Source: Phenylobacterium soli (lineage in GTDB: Bacteria; Pseudomonadota; Alphaproteobacteria; Caulobacterales; Caulobacteraceae). Taken from it: 64,000 nucleotides of DNA. Under the pieces are notes generated by a model. The model saw only the letters and a list, made by a program, of their open reading frames with translations. It searched no databases and was not told the origin of the DNA. Location: positions 2,852,001-2,916,000 of the forward strand of contig NZ_QFYQ01000001.1 of the NCBI RefSeq assembly GCF_003254475.1, given 5' to 3'. Positions 16,183 to 25,824 of this stretch are shown piece by piece. Position 1 is the first letter of the stretch; the number at the start of each line of letters is the position of its first letter. The position numbers and the translations under genes were made by a program.

Positions 16183-19100
16183 ATGAGCTACCTCAAGTAC
16201 GACGGCTCAGCCGCCGTCGTGACCAGCACGCCTGTGTCCAATTTCTACGGCACCGACGCCGCCGAGACCCAAACGGGGACGAGCGCCGCCGAGGGCTTCT
16301 GGGGCAAGGCGGGCGACGTGCTGGTGGGCGGCGCCGGCGACGACACCTACTACCTTCAGGACAAGACCGCCCAGGTCGTCGAGCAGCCCGGCGCGGGCAC
16401 GGACATGCTCGTCGCCTGGCGCAACGCCAGCCTGGCCGACCACGCCAACATCGAGAACCTCAAGATCGACGGCGACGGGATCTTCGGCGCGGGCGACGCC
16501 CACGACAACATCATCTACGCCGGCTCGGGCAAGGAGCAGCTCTACGGCGGCGGCGGTCAGGACGTCATGGTGGCCGGCACGGGCCAGGACACCTTCATCG
16601 TCAAGGCCGGCGAAGGCTCCGACGCGATCTACGGCTTCAAGTCCGCCACCGACGTGGTCCGGCTCACCGCGGGCTTCCAGACCTTCTCGGACGTGCAGAC
16701 GCACATGACCCAGGTCGGCGCCGACACGAAGATCGACCTCGGCGGGGGCGAAGGCCTCGTCCTGCGCGGCGTCCAGGCCACGTCGCTGACGTCGGCCAAT
16801 TTCCAGCTCCAGCTCGACGGTTCGAAGCTGGGCGGCATGACCTTCCACGACGAGTTCTCGGCGCCCCTGTCGGTGTGGAACGCAACCTACAACCCGACGG
16901 GCGTCTGGCGCCCGGACTACGGCTATCAGGGCGCCAACGGCGTCGGCTCCTACACCCTGACCGGCAACGGCGAGCAGCAGATCTACACCTCGCCCTACTT
17001 CCGCGACCACAACGGTGACTTCTCGGAGAGCCCGTTCACCTCGAACGCTGACGGCACCCTGTCGATCACCGCCCGCCCGTCCACCAACTCGGAGCTGTTC
17101 GGCTACAGCTACACCTCGGGGATGATCTCGACGAAGCAGAGCTTCGCCCAGACCTACGGCTACTTCGAGATGAAGGCCGAACTGCCCCAATCCGCTGGCG
17201 GCTGGCCGGCGTTCTGGCTGGTGCCGGCGGACGGCTCCTGGCCGCCCGAGCTCGACGTCATGGAGACTCTGACCAACGATCCGCACGCCGACTGGACCAC
17301 CGAGCACTCGGGCGTCGGCGGGGTGCACACCTCGAACGGCATCTCGTCCTACATCCCCGACACCGCCGACGGCTTCCACACCTATGGCGTGCTTTGGACC
17401 AAGACCGACCTGACCTGGTACGTGGACGGCGTGCAGGTGTTCCACACCGCGACCCCCGCCGACATGAACAAGCCGATGTACATGATCGCCAACCTGGCGC
17501 TCGGCGGCTGGGGCGGCTCGATCGACAACTCGGCCATGCCCGAGACCATGAAGATCGACTACATCCGCTCCTACGGCCTGGCGGACGGCTCGACGACCGT
17601 GCAAGGCCGCGAGGCGATCACCGGCGGCGGCGCGGCCTATGTGGCGCCGACCACGGGCACGGCGACCACCGGTTCGACGGCGAGCACCGGCTCGACGTCG
17701 ACCTCGACCACGCCTTCGAGCTCGACCACGACGGCGACTTCGAGCTCGACCACGACCTCGACCGGCGGCGCCGCGACGACCACCGTCTCCCCGCCCCCGC
17801 CGTCCCCGACGCCGGTGGATCCGAGCGCCGGCCAGAACCTGACCAGCCACGGCTACGGTGACGTGCTCACCGGCGGCTCGGGGGCCGACACCCTGACCTC
17901 CAACCAGGGCGGCGAGACCATGACCGGCGGCGCCGGCGCCGACGTCTTCGTGTTCAACACCACGCCGTGGAGCGCGACGCACATCACCGACTTCCAGGTG
18001 GGCGTCGACAGGCTGGACGTCGCCAAGCTCTACCTCGACGGCTACACGGGAAGCGATCCGGTCGCCGACGGCTACGTCCGTTTTGCCTCTGACGGCCATG
18101 GCGGCACGGCGGTGATCGTCGACCCGGACGGCCGGGCGAGCGGTCATCAGTGGGGCGACTACGTGGTCGACCTGGAGCACGTGGATCCCGCGACCCTGAC
18201 GGCGGCCAAGGTGTTCGGCGGCCAGACGGTCGCCTCCACGCCCGTCTCCACGTCAACGCCGAGCTCGACGACGGCGACCTCCACGCCGACGACCTCGGTC
18301 ACTGCTCCGGTCACTGCGCCCGCCACGGTCACGGGCCAGGTGCTGACGGCGAGCGGCTACGGCGCGACCCTGACGGGCGGCGCCGGCGCCGACACCCTGA
18401 CCGCGGGCAACGGCGGTGAGACCCTGACCGGCGGCGCGGGAGCCGACACCTTCGTCTTCAGCACCACGCCCTGGACGGCGACCCACGTCGCCGACTTCCA
18501 GGTTGGGGTCGACAAGCTGGACGTCTCGAAGCTCTACATCGACGGCTACAAGGGCGCCGACCCTGTGGCCGACGGCTACGTGCGCTTCGCGTCCGACGGC
18601 AACGGCGGCACGGCGGTGATCGTCGATCCCGACGGCCGCGCGGCCGGCCACGCCTGGGGCGACTATGTGGTCGACCTCGAGCACGTGGCCCCCTCGTCCC
18701 TGACGGCGGCCCAGGTGTTCGGCGGTCAGGCTCCGACATCGACCACCTCCACGACGACGACCCAGCCCACCGCGCCCACGGCGCCGGCCGGCGTGGTCCT
18801 GACCTCGTCGGTTGCGGGCGACAGCCTCGCCGGCGGCCAGGGCGCCGACACGCTCAACGCCAGCCGCGGCGCGGACACCCTTACGGGCGGCGCGGGCGCC
18901 GACCACTTCGTCTTCGCCCATGAGCCTTGGGCGCCGGCCCACATCACCGACTTCACGGCCGGTGAGGACAAGATCGACCTGCGCGGCCTCTTCCAGGGGA
19001 CCGGCTACGCCGGGACCGACCCGGTGGCCGACCACTACTTGACCCTGATCCCCGACGGGAACGGCGGGACGGCGGTGCTGTTCGATCGCGACGGCGCGGG

Positions 19101-19188
19101 CTCCGGCCAGCAGTGGGGGGACTATGTGATCGACCTCGAGCACGTGTCCCCGGCCAGCCTCACGGCCAAGGACTGGATCGTCGGCTAA
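16183..19188 (+). CDS. Large secreted GH16 glycoside hydrolase with triple C-terminal RTX modules
   Basis: A 1001-residue paralogue of the preceding enzyme, aligning with it without visible gaps from the N terminus to about residue 465, including the catalytic ELDVME (356-361). It differs in the tail: a Ser/Thr-rich linker (about 490-540), then three copies of a roughly 120-residue module, each with GGxGAD repeats, a D-F-x-(V/A)-G-x-D metal motif, the phrase NGGTAVIVDPDGR or a variant and WGDYV(V/I)DLEHV. These modules probably fold with calcium and drive type I export or surface anchoring. Possible substrate: beta-glucan or agar-like polymers; not decidable from sequence alone. Confidence 0.9.
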   Translation: MSYLKYDGSAAVVTSTPVSNFYGTDAAETQTGTSAAEGFWGKAGDVLVGGAGDDTYYLQDKTAQVVEQPGAGTDMLVAWRNASLADHANIENLKIDGDGIFGAGDAHDNIIYAGSGKEQLYGGGGQDVMVAGTGQDTFIVKAGEGSDAIYGFKSATDVVRLTAGFQTFSDVQTHMTQVGADTKIDLGGGEGLVLRGVQATSLTSANFQLQLDGSKLGGMTFHDEFSAPLSVWNATYNPTGVWRPDYGYQGANGVGSYTLTGNGEQQIYTSPYFRDHNGDFSESPFTSNADGTLSITARPSTNSELFGYSYTSGMISTKQSFAQTYGYFEMKAELPQSAGGWPAFWLVPADGSWPPELDVMETLTNDPHADWTTEHSGVGGVHTSNGISSYIPDTADGFHTYGVLWTKTDLTWYVDGVQVFHTATPADMNKPMYMIANLALGGWGGSIDNSAMPETMKIDYIRSYGLADGSTTVQGREAITGGGAAYVAPTTGTATTGSTASTGSTSTSTTPSSSTTTATSSSTTTSTGGAATTTVSPPPPSPTPVDPSAGQNLTSHGYGDVLTGGSGADTLTSNQGGETMTGGAGADVFVFNTTPWSATHITDFQVGVDRLDVAKLYLDGYTGSDPVADGYVRFASDGHGGTAVIVDPDGRASGHQWGDYVVDLEHVDPATLTAAKVFGGQTVASTPVSTSTPSSTTATSTPTTSVTAPVTAPATVTGQVLTASGYGATLTGGAGADTLTAGNGGETLTGGAGADTFVFSTTPWTATHVADFQVGVDKLDVSKLYIDGYKGADPVADGYVRFASDGNGGTAVIVDPDGRAAGHAWGDYVVDLEHVAPSSLTAAQVFGGQAPTSTTSTTTTQPTAPTAPAGVVLTSSVAGDSLAGGQGADTLNASRGADTLTGGAGADHFVFAHEPWAPAHITDFTAGEDKIDLRGLFQGTGYAGTDPVADHYLTLIPDGNGGTAVLFDRDGAGSGQQWGDYVIDLEHVSPASLTAKDWIVG

Positions 19189-19217
19189 GGCCTCAGCAGC
19201 GGCGCTACCAGGGGCCG

Positions 19218-20285
19218 TCACCAGGCTCCGCCGGCGATCGTCGGCCGGGGCCTGGGTCCCAGGGGCGCCAGCCAGCGGCGGGCGAGCTCGGTGAGCGGCA
19301 GCTCGATGCGACGGTGGGCGAACACGCCCACCATCGCGACCAGCACGAAAGCGACCGGGATCAGCGCCCACGCCATGGCCGGGCCGAGCCCGGCCAGCCG
19401 CTCGCCGGCCTTGCTGACCACCTGAGTGCAGAAGAAGTGCGTCAGGTAGGTGGCGTAGGACGAGGCGCCGAGGAGCTGGATCCAGCCCTGCCTCAGGACG
19501 AGGCCGGCGCGTTCGGCGACGAGGCCGCTCGTCACGATGACCAGGGCCGGAATCCCCGCCGCCCAGGCGCGGTCGACGGATGGCCAGAGGGTGGGCGCGA
19601 GCACCATGACCGCGAAGGCCGCCGCGCCGGCCGCGACTGCGATCCAGCCGGCGGCGCGGGAGCGCGGCAGGCGGTCGGCTACGAACAGGGCGCCCAGCAG
19701 CATGCCGGCGCCGAACTCCAGGATCATCGGGGCGGTGTAGAAGGCGAGCACCGGATCCGCCGGTCGCAGCACCAGGCCCGCCGCAGCCGCCGCCGCCAGC
19801 ACGGCGATCGAGAGCGCCAGGCCCGCCCGCCGGCTGGGCAGCAGCAGGCCGAGCGCGAAGATGACGTAGAAGGCCATCTCGTAGTTCAGCGTCCAGCCGA
19901 CGAAGACCACCGGGTGCATGGCCCCGTCGGCGCGGGCGTAGGGGATGAAGGCCAGGGACTTGGCCAGCTGGATCGGATCGGCGGTCGTGGACTGCAGGAG
20001 GCTCGGCGCGACCACTGCGAGGGCGAACACCGCCAGTGTGATCGCCCAGTAGAGTGGCGCGATGCGGGTCAGCCGGTTGCGCAGGAAGCCCTGTGGCGTC
20101 TGGCGGCGGCCGGAGGTGGTCACCACCATGATCAGGCCGCTGATCACGAAGAAGACGTCGACGCCGGAATTGCCGAAGACGGTGATCCCGGCGGGCAGAC
20201 CGGCGAGGCGCGCCAGGGTCTCCAGGTGCACGAACACCACCAGGAAGGCCGCGAGTCCTCGCAGCGCCTGCACATTGAGCAGCAT
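19218..20285 (-). CDS. Acyltransferase family 3 membrane protein (OafA/NodX type)
   Basis: A 355-residue inner-membrane protein with about ten hydrophobic segments. The family signature is present at the N terminus: NVQALRGLAAFLVVFVH, with the RG and His needed for acyl transfer, followed by GVDVFFVISGLIM and FLRNRLTRIAPLYW. Such enzymes O-acetylate surface polysaccharides. It is convergent with the second GH16 gene and single; the acceptor is unknown. A second acyltransfer motif (YATYLTHFFC) lies near the C terminus. Confidence 0.9.
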   Translation of the reverse strand: MLLNVQALRGLAAFLVVFVHLETLARLAGLPAGITVFGNSGVDVFFVISGLIMVVTTSGRRQTPQGFLRNRLTRIAPLYWAITLAVFALAVVAPSLLQSTTADPIQLAKSLAFIPYARADGAMHPVVFVGWTLNYEMAFYVIFALGLLLPSRRAGLALSIAVLAAAAAAGLVLRPADPVLAFYTAPMILEFGAGMLLGALFVADRLPRSRAAGWIAVAAGAAAFAVMVLAPTLWPSVDRAWAAGIPALVIVTSGLVAERAGLVLRQGWIQLLGASSYATYLTHFFCTQVVSKAGERLAGLGPAMAWALIPVAFVLVAMVGVFAHRRIELPLTELARRWLAPLGPRPRPTIAGGAW

Positions 20286-20561
20286 GGAGCCCCTTTCCGC
20301 GACCAGCCGCCGCCCGACGGGCGCGCGGGCGACGCTGAGCTAAACAGCGGCGCTGGCGAAAAGGTTCACCACCTAGGCGCAAGTTCGGGACGGGGCGCTG
20401 CGACGGGAAAGCGCTCTTGCGAAGACGCTCTGACCCACCGTCCGAATGGGGCCGAGATGGCGCGCCGGTGGACCGTCGTAGCCCGCCGCAGCGGCTCCAA
20501 TCTAGGTGCGCGGAACGGCCGGCGGTAGGGCGCGCGTTCTAGTGGGCCCTGGAGAGCCGCC

Positions 20562-21857
20562 TTGGACCTTGCAACCCGCGTCTACAATCACGCCTGGCGG
20601 CTGGACCCGATCGTCCGCTCGCTGCTCGACACCGACTTCTACAAGCTGCTGATGCTGCAGCTCATCTGGCGGCTCTACCGTCAGACGCCAGTGACCTACG
20701 CCCTCACCAACCGCAGCCGCGACGTCCGCCTGGGCGAGGAGCTGGACCTCGGAGAACTGCGCGAGCAGCTCGACCACGCACGCAGCGTGAGGCTCAGCCA
20801 CAAGGAGCGGCTCTGGCTCGGGGGCAACGCATTCTATGGCCATCCGCAGATCTTCCAGCCCGACTTCCTGGCCTGGTTCGCCGACTACCGCCTGCCCGAG
20901 TACGAACTCGCGCGGGACGGTGACCAGATCCGCCTCGCCGTCCACGGGACCTGGGCCGAGACGACCTTGTGGGAGATCCCGGCGCTCTCGATCATCTCAG
21001 AGCTCCGCGCCCGGCGGGCCATGCGCGGCATGGGCCCCTTCGAACTCGATGTGCTCTACGCCCGGGCCAAGGCGAAGCTGTGGGCGAAGGTGGAGCGGCT
21101 GCGGGCGCTGGACGGGCTCGCGATCTCGGATTTCGGGACGCGCAGGCGCCACGGTTTCCTGTGGCAGCGCTGGTGCGTCCAGGCCCTCAAGGAGGGTCTG
21201 GGTGCGGATTTCATCGGCTCGTCCAACACCCTGATCGCCATGGAGGAAGACCTGGAGGCGATCGGCACCAACGGACACGAACTGCCGATGGTGGTGGCCG
21301 CGCTGGCGGACGGTGACGAGGCGCTGCGCTGCGCCCCTTACGAGGTGTTGCGGGCCTGGGAGCAGGTCTACGGCGGCAACCTGCGGGTCGTGCTGCCCGA
21401 CACCTTCGGCACCACCGCGTTCCTGCGCGACGCGCCGGCCTGGGTCGCCGACTGGACCGGCTTCCGGCCGGACAGCGCCCCGCCCGTCGAGGGCGGCGAG
21501 GCGATCATCGACTGGTGGCGCGCCCACGGCCAGGATCCGCGCGACAAGCTGCTGATTTTCTCCGACGCGCTCGAGGTGGAGACCATCGAGGCCGTGCACC
21601 GGCATTTCCTGGGCAAGGTCCGGACGAGCTTCGGCTGGGGCACGCACCTGACCAATGACTTCGAGGGCTGCGCGACGGACGAGCGGCCGGGCCTTTCGCC
21701 GGCCTCGCTGGTGATCAAGGTCACCGAAGCGGCGGGGCGGCCGACGGTGAAGCTCTCGGACAACCCGCGCAAGGCCCTGGGCGAGCCGGCGGAGGTGGCG
21801 CGCTATCTGCGGGTCTTCGGCCAGGAGGGCTTCGCCGCCCGAGAGCTCACCGCCTGA
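20562..21857 (+). CDS. pncB: Nicotinate phosphoribosyltransferase
   Basis: A 431-residue enzyme converting nicotinate and PRPP to nicotinate mononucleotide, the first step of the NAD salvage (Preiss-Handler) route. The [13 protein letters not shown] opening, the [11 protein letters not shown] segment and the phosphate-binding GTHLTNDF region near residue 365 are typical. The start is TTG at 20562 with GGAG seven bases before it; no better-placed ATG exists. The phosphorylatable His region is preserved around [10 protein letters not shown] NrtR-like candidate regulator is encoded at 54.7 kb. Confidence 0.93.
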   Translation: MDLATRVYNHAWRLDPIVRSLLDTDFYKLLMLQLIWRLYRQTPVTYALTNRSRDVRLGEELDLGELREQLDHARSVRLSHKERLWLGGNAFYGHPQIFQPDFLAWFADYRLPEYELARDGDQIRLAVHGTWAETTLWEIPALSIISELRARRAMRGMGPFELDVLYARAKAKLWAKVERLRALDGLAISDFGTRRRHGFLWQRWCVQALKEGLGADFIGSSNTLIAMEEDLEAIGTNGHELPMVVAALADGDEALRCAPYEVLRAWEQVYGGNLRVVLPDTFGTTAFLRDAPAWVADWTGFRPDSAPPVEGGEAIIDWWRAHGQDPRDKLLIFSDALEVETIEAVHRHFLGKVRTSFGWGTHLTNDFEGCATDERPGLSPASLVIKVTEAAGRPTVKLSDNPRKALGEPAEVARYLRVFGQEGFAARELTA

Positions 21858-21973
21858 GGCTCCGGCGACATATCCCACAAGGGCGCCGCGACGGCAGGCT
21901 TGACGGCCGCGGCGGCGGGTTCCGAAGTCTGGCTGGCGAAGAGCTCGCGCGAGGCGGGCCACGGGAGGCTTGC

Positions 21974-22837
21974 ATGGCGTATGAAACGATCCGCTACGAG
22001 GCGGAAGGGCCGATCCTCACCATCACCTTGAACCGGCCGGACAAGCTCAACGCCTACACCGCCCAGATGGGCGCGGAGCTGGCCGACGCCTTCCACCGCG
22101 CCGACGAGGACGATGCGATCCGCGCGGTGATCCTGACCGGCGAGGGCCGCGGCTTCTGCGCCGGGGCCGACATCTCGGCCGGCGCAGGCAGCTTCGACAC
22201 CACCTCCGGCGAAGGGGCCAAGAACTTCGGCGGCGGCCGGGCGACCGGCGGCCGCGGCGCCGATTTCATCGGGGCCATGTTCAACTGCCGCAAGGCGACG
22301 ATCGCCGCCTTCAACGGCGCGGCCGTGGGCGTCGGGATCACCCTCGCCCTGCCCACCGACATCAAGATCGCTTCCAGCGCAGCGCGGTTCGGCTTCGTCT
22401 TCGCCCGCCGCGGCCTGGTGCCCGAGGCCGGCAGCGCCTGGTTCCTGCCGCGGCTCGTGGGCCTGTCGCAGGCGCTGCGCTGGTGCCTCACGGGCAATGT
22501 GTTCGACGCCGCGGAAGCCCTGCGTGGCGGCCTGGTCAGCGAGGTGGTGGCGCCGGAGGAGCTGCTGCCCCGGGCCCGCGCCATCGCCGCCGAGATCGCC
22601 GAGAACACCGCGCCCGTCTCGATCGCCCTCACCCGCCAGATGCTGTGGCGCTTCGGCTCCGCCGAGCAGCCCTTCGACCTGCTGAAGGTGGACGGCAAGT
22701 TCGCCATGGACCTGGGCGCCACCGGCGACGTGAAGGAAGGCGTCTCGGCCTTCCTCGAGAAGCGGCCGCCCAGCTTCCCCGGCCGCGTCTCCGACGGGAT
22801 GCCGGCGGGGTATCCCTGGTGGAGCGAAGCGTCCTAG
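21974..22837 (+). CDS. Enoyl-CoA hydratase/isomerase family protein
   Basis: A 287-residue crotonase-fold enzyme. Oxyanion-hole segments are visible as GRGFCAGADIS (about 54-64) and NGAAVGVGITLALP (about 114-127); RRGLVPEAGSAWFLPRLVG carries the catalytic Glu region. It is likely a beta-oxidation or related acyl-CoA hydratase; the 30-residue insertion after the first motif (Gly-rich, GGGRATGGRG) is unusual for the short form. It precedes the ABC exporter genes by ten bases, perhaps co-transcribed. Confidence 0.88.
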   Translation: MAYETIRYEAEGPILTITLNRPDKLNAYTAQMGAELADAFHRADEDDAIRAVILTGEGRGFCAGADISAGAGSFDTTSGEGAKNFGGGRATGGRGADFIGAMFNCRKATIAAFNGAAVGVGITLALPTDIKIASSAARFGFVFARRGLVPEAGSAWFLPRLVGLSQALRWCLTGNVFDAAEALRGGLVSEVVAPEELLPRARAIAAEIAENTAPVSIALTRQMLWRFGSAEQPFDLLKVDGKFAMDLGATGDVKEGVSAFLEKRPPSFPGRVSDGMPAGYPWWSEAS

Positions 22838-22847
22838 TCTCGCGGGC

Positions 22848-23606
22848 ATGGAGCCCGTCCTCGCCGTCGAAGGCCTGCGCAAGACCTATGGCCCGCTGAC
22901 GGCGGTGGACGGCGTCTCGTTCCACGTGGACCCCGGCGAGATCGTCGGGCTCGTGGGGCCGAACGGCGCGGGCAAGACCACGACGATCAATATGATCCTC
23001 GGCGTGCTGGAGCCGTCGTCCGGCGCGATCCGCATCGAGGGCTACGATATCGAGCGCCGCCGCACCGCCGCGCTCAGCCACACCAACTTCGCCGCCACCT
23101 ACGCGCCCCTGCCCGGCAACCTGACGGTCGAGCAGAACCTGCGGGTCTTCGGGATGATCTATGGCGTGCCGGACCTCACGGCCCGCATCGAGGCGCTGCT
23201 CGCCGAATACGACCTGCTCGCCCACCGCAAGGCCAAGACCGGCGTCCTGTCTTCCGGAGAGCAGACGCGGGTGACCCTCGCCAAGGCCATGCTCAACAAG
23301 CCCCGGCTCCTCCTGCTCGACGAGCCGACGGCCTCCATCGATCCGGCCACCGCCCGGCGCATCCGTCGCCACATCGTCGACGTGGCCGAAAAGGCCGGCG
23401 CGGGCGTCCTCTGGACCAGCCACAACATGTACGAGGTGGCCGAGGTCTGCGACCGGGTGCTCTTCCTGTCGCACGGCCGCATCCTGCTCTCCGGCGAGCC
23501 CGAGGCCCTGGTCGCCGAACACAAGGCGGCGAGCCTTGAAGACCTGTTCGTCAGCGTCGCCAACGAGCAGCTGGATCCGAACGGGGCGAGCGGGGTCCAC
23601 GCCTGA
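22848..23606 (+). CDS. ABC transporter ATP-binding protein
   Basis: A 252-residue ABC ATPase that powers the permease encoded next. It shows Walker A GPNGAGKTT (about 38-46), the Q-loop region, the signature LSSGEQTRV (a variant of LSGGQ), Walker B LLLLDEPTASID and the switch His in TSHNMYE. It belongs to the ABC-2 exporter group (NodI/DrrA-like). Its stop overlaps the permease start (TGATG), so subunits are made together. Substrate unknown. Confidence 0.93.
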   Translation: MEPVLAVEGLRKTYGPLTAVDGVSFHVDPGEIVGLVGPNGAGKTTTINMILGVLEPSSGAIRIEGYDIERRRTAALSHTNFAATYAPLPGNLTVEQNLRVFGMIYGVPDLTARIEALLAEYDLLAHRKAKTGVLSSGEQTRVTLAKAMLNKPRLLLLDEPTASIDPATARRIRRHIVDVAEKAGAGVLWTSHNMYEVAEVCDRVLFLSHGRILLSGEPEALVAEHKAASLEDLFVSVANEQLDPNGASGVHA

Positions 23607-24409
23607 TGCGCGCCTCGCGGACCCTCGCCATCGTGCTGCGCCAGATTTATCTGCTGCGGGGCAGCCCCACCCGACTGCTGCCGATGATCGCCTGGGTGGC
23701 GATCGACATCGTGCTCTGGGGCTTCATCACCCGCTACCTCTCGGCGCTCACCGGCCCGAAGGTGAACCTCGTCGCCTCGATCCTCGGCGCTGTGCTGCTG
23801 TGGGATTTCCTCGGCCGGGTCATGCAGGGCGTGACCACCGCCTTCTTCGAGGACGTCTGGTCGCGCAACTTCCTGAACATCTTCGCCACGCCCCTGACCA
23901 TCGCCGATTACATCGGGGGCCTGGTGCTGACCGGCATCGGCACAAGCCTGCTTGGTCTGATCGCCATGCTGACCCTGGCGACCACCGTCTTCGGCTTCTC
24001 GTTCCTGGCCTATGGCGCGGCGATCGTACCCTTCGTCCTCGTGCTGTTCGTCACCGGCATCTCGCTCGGCATCCTGGGCGCCGCGATCGTCCTGCGCCTC
24101 GGGCCGGCCTCGGAGTGGCTGATCTGGCCGATCCCCTCGCTCCTGTCGCCGTTCGTCGGGGTGTTCTACCCGCTCTCCACCCTGCCCGGCTGGATGCAGG
24201 CGATCGGCCGCTGCCTCGCGCCCTCCTACGTCTTCCAGGCGATGCGCGGCATCGTGGCGGGCCAGGGCGCGAACGCCGGCGACCTCGCCTTTGCGGTGGG
24301 ACTGTCGGTGATCTACCTGCTCGGCGCCTGCTGGGTGTTCGCCCGCGTGTACCGCTTCGCCCTGCGCACGGGCCTGATCGCCCGCTACAGCGCCGAGACG
24401 GCGAGCTGA
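23606..24409 (+). CDS. ABC-2 type transporter permease
   Basis: A 267-residue integral membrane protein with about six transmembrane segments, the partner of the preceding ATPase. The cytoplasmic start (LRQIYLLRGSPTRLLPMIAW) and the LLSPFVGVFYPLSTLPGWMQAIG loop before the last helices are typical of the ABC-2/NodJ family, which exports polysaccharides, lipids or drugs. It is convergent with the small lipoprotein gene 13 bases downstream. Confidence 0.92.
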   Translation: MRASRTLAIVLRQIYLLRGSPTRLLPMIAWVAIDIVLWGFITRYLSALTGPKVNLVASILGAVLLWDFLGRVMQGVTTAFFEDVWSRNFLNIFATPLTIADYIGGLVLTGIGTSLLGLIAMLTLATTVFGFSFLAYGAAIVPFVLVLFVTGISLGILGAAIVLRLGPASEWLIWPIPSLLSPFVGVFYPLSTLPGWMQAIGRCLAPSYVFQAMRGIVAGQGANAGDLAFAVGLSVIYLLGACWVFARVYRFALRTGLIARYSAETAS

Positions 24410-24422
24410 GCCGCGGCCTTCC

Positions 24423-24614
24423 CTAGTGGCCCTTGTTGGCCTTGCTGACGACCACGCCGGCGCCCGCGCCGATCACGGCGCCGACGGGTCCGGCGACCAC
24501 GGCGCCGGCCGCAGCGCCGGTCGCGGCGCGCTGCTCGGTGTTGTGGCCGCAGCCGGCCAGCGCCAGCGCGGCGGCGCCGGCCACGATCAGCGTCGAGAGC
24601 TTCGTCATCTTCAT
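24423..24614 (-). CDS. Small glycine-zipper lipoprotein
   Basis: A 63-residue lipoprotein. The signal peptide ends in the lipobox LALAGC (Cys 22). The mature part is essentially one glycine-zipper hairpin (AAGAVVAGPVGAVIGAGAG), a motif that inserts or packs helices in membranes, as in YMGG-like and SlyB-type proteins. It has its own ATG and no close operon partner: minE ends 90 bases upstream on the same strand. Function not known. Confidence 0.75.
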   Translation of the reverse strand: MKMTKLSTLIVAGAAALALAGCGHNTEQRAATGAAAGAVVAGPVGAVIGAGAGVVVSKANKGH

Positions 24615-24703
24615 CTCCGAATGCGTCCCCCGGCCGAAGCTCTAGCATTGGCGCAGGGAGTCGCCCATGCGGCAGCTTCGTCCGCCCGCCGCCGCGGTCG
24701 GCC

Positions 24704-24964
24704 TCAGGGCCGCACGAGCGCCTGTTCGGGCATCTCGATGTCGATGGCCAGGGTCGAGACCTGCGCGCCGCGGTCGAGCCGCACCACCACCTTGTCACCG
24801 TCGACCGGGAAGTGCCGGGCGATCACCGCCAGGATTTCCGCCTGCAGCACGGCGGCGAGGTCCACCGAACCGACCTGGCCGCGTTCGTGCGCGAGCAGGA
24901 CCTGCAGCCGGTCGCGCGCCACAGGGGCCGAGCGCCGCCGGCGGAAGATGTCGACCAGGTTCAT
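24704..24964 (-). CDS. minE: Cell division topological specificity factor MinE
   Basis: An 86-residue protein that stimulates MinD ATPase and drives pole-to-pole oscillation or ring formation. The N-terminal membrane/MinD-contact helix ([21 protein letters not shown]) and the C-terminal dimerisation domain are both present. Its ATG overlaps the minD stop (ATGA). It is the last gene of the minCDE operon. Length is standard for the family. Confidence 0.93.
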   Translation of the reverse strand: MNLVDIFRRRRSAPVARDRLQVLLAHERGQVGSVDLAAVLQAEILAVIARHFPVDGDKVVVRLDRGAQVSTLAIDIEMPEQALVRP

Positions 24965-25785
24965 GCCGCAGCCCTCCGCCGGCCGAACAGGCGGCTCATG
25001 AGCCCGCGGCGCTCCGGCGGTGCGGCCGCGTCCCCAGCCTCCTGGCCCATCAGGCGTCGCGCGGCCTGGGCATAGGCGCGCGCCACAGCCGAACCGGGAT
25101 TGTGCAGGGTGACCGGCGCGCCGAGGTTGGACGCGGTCAGCACGTCCGGGCTCTCCGGCACGATGGCCAGCAAGGGCGTCGCCAGGATCTCGAGCACGTC
25201 CTCGACCTTCATCATCTCGCCGCGGGCCGCCCGGGCCGCGTCGTAGCGCGTGAGCAGGAGGTGCTTGTCGAGCCGCTCGCCGGCCTCGGCGCGCCGGGTC
25301 TTGGAATCCAGCAGTCCGATGATGCGGTCGGAGTCGCGCACCGACGACACCTCGGGGTTGGCCACCACCACGGCGATGTCCGCGAAGCGCATGGCCAGGG
25401 TCGCGCCCTTCTCGATGCCGGCCGGGCTGTCGCAGACGATCCAGTCGAACCGCCCGCGCAACTCCTCGATCACCCGGCCGACGCCCGCCTCGGTAAGGGC
25501 GTCCTTGTCACGGGTCTGCGAGGCCGGCAGCAGGCTGAGGTTCTCGAGGCGCTTGTCGCGGATCAGGGCCTGGGGAAGCTTGGCGTCGCCCTGCACCACA
25601 TTGACGAGGTCGAAGACCACCCGCCGCTCAGCGCCCATCACCAGGTCGAGGTTGCGCAGGCCCACGTCGAAGTCGACCACGACCACGTTCTGGCCCGCCT
25701 GGGCCAGCGCCGCGCCGAGCGCGGCCGAGGAGGTGGTCTTGCCGACCCCGCCTTTTCCGGAGGTGACGACGAGAACGTTGGACAT
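24961..25785 (-). CDS. minD: Septum site-determining ATPase MinD
   Basis: A 274-residue ParA-family ATPase that binds membrane when ATP-loaded and recruits MinC. The deviant Walker A is KGGVGKTT (11-18); [16 protein letters not shown] and [11 protein letters not shown] are diagnostic for MinD. The C-terminal membrane-targeting helix is seen as [13 protein letters not shown]. The ATG at 25785 has AGGAAG at proper distance; the in-frame GTG three codons earlier is less likely. Works with MinC and MinE encoded on either side. Confidence 0.95.
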   Translation of the reverse strand: MSNVLVVTSGKGGVGKTTSSAALGAALAQAGQNVVVVDFDVGLRNLDLVMGAERRVVFDLVNVVQGDAKLPQALIRDKRLENLSLLPASQTRDKDALTEAGVGRVIEELRGRFDWIVCDSPAGIEKGATLAMRFADIAVVVANPEVSSVRDSDRIIGLLDSKTRRAEAGERLDKHLLLTRYDAARAARGEMMKVEDVLEILATPLLAIVPESPDVLTASNLGAPVTLHNPGSAVARAYAQAARRLMGQEAGDAAAPPERRGLMSRLFGRRRAAA

Positions 25786-25824
25786 GCGGCACACTTCCTT
25801 CCCTCGCCCGCAGGCGAGACCGAT

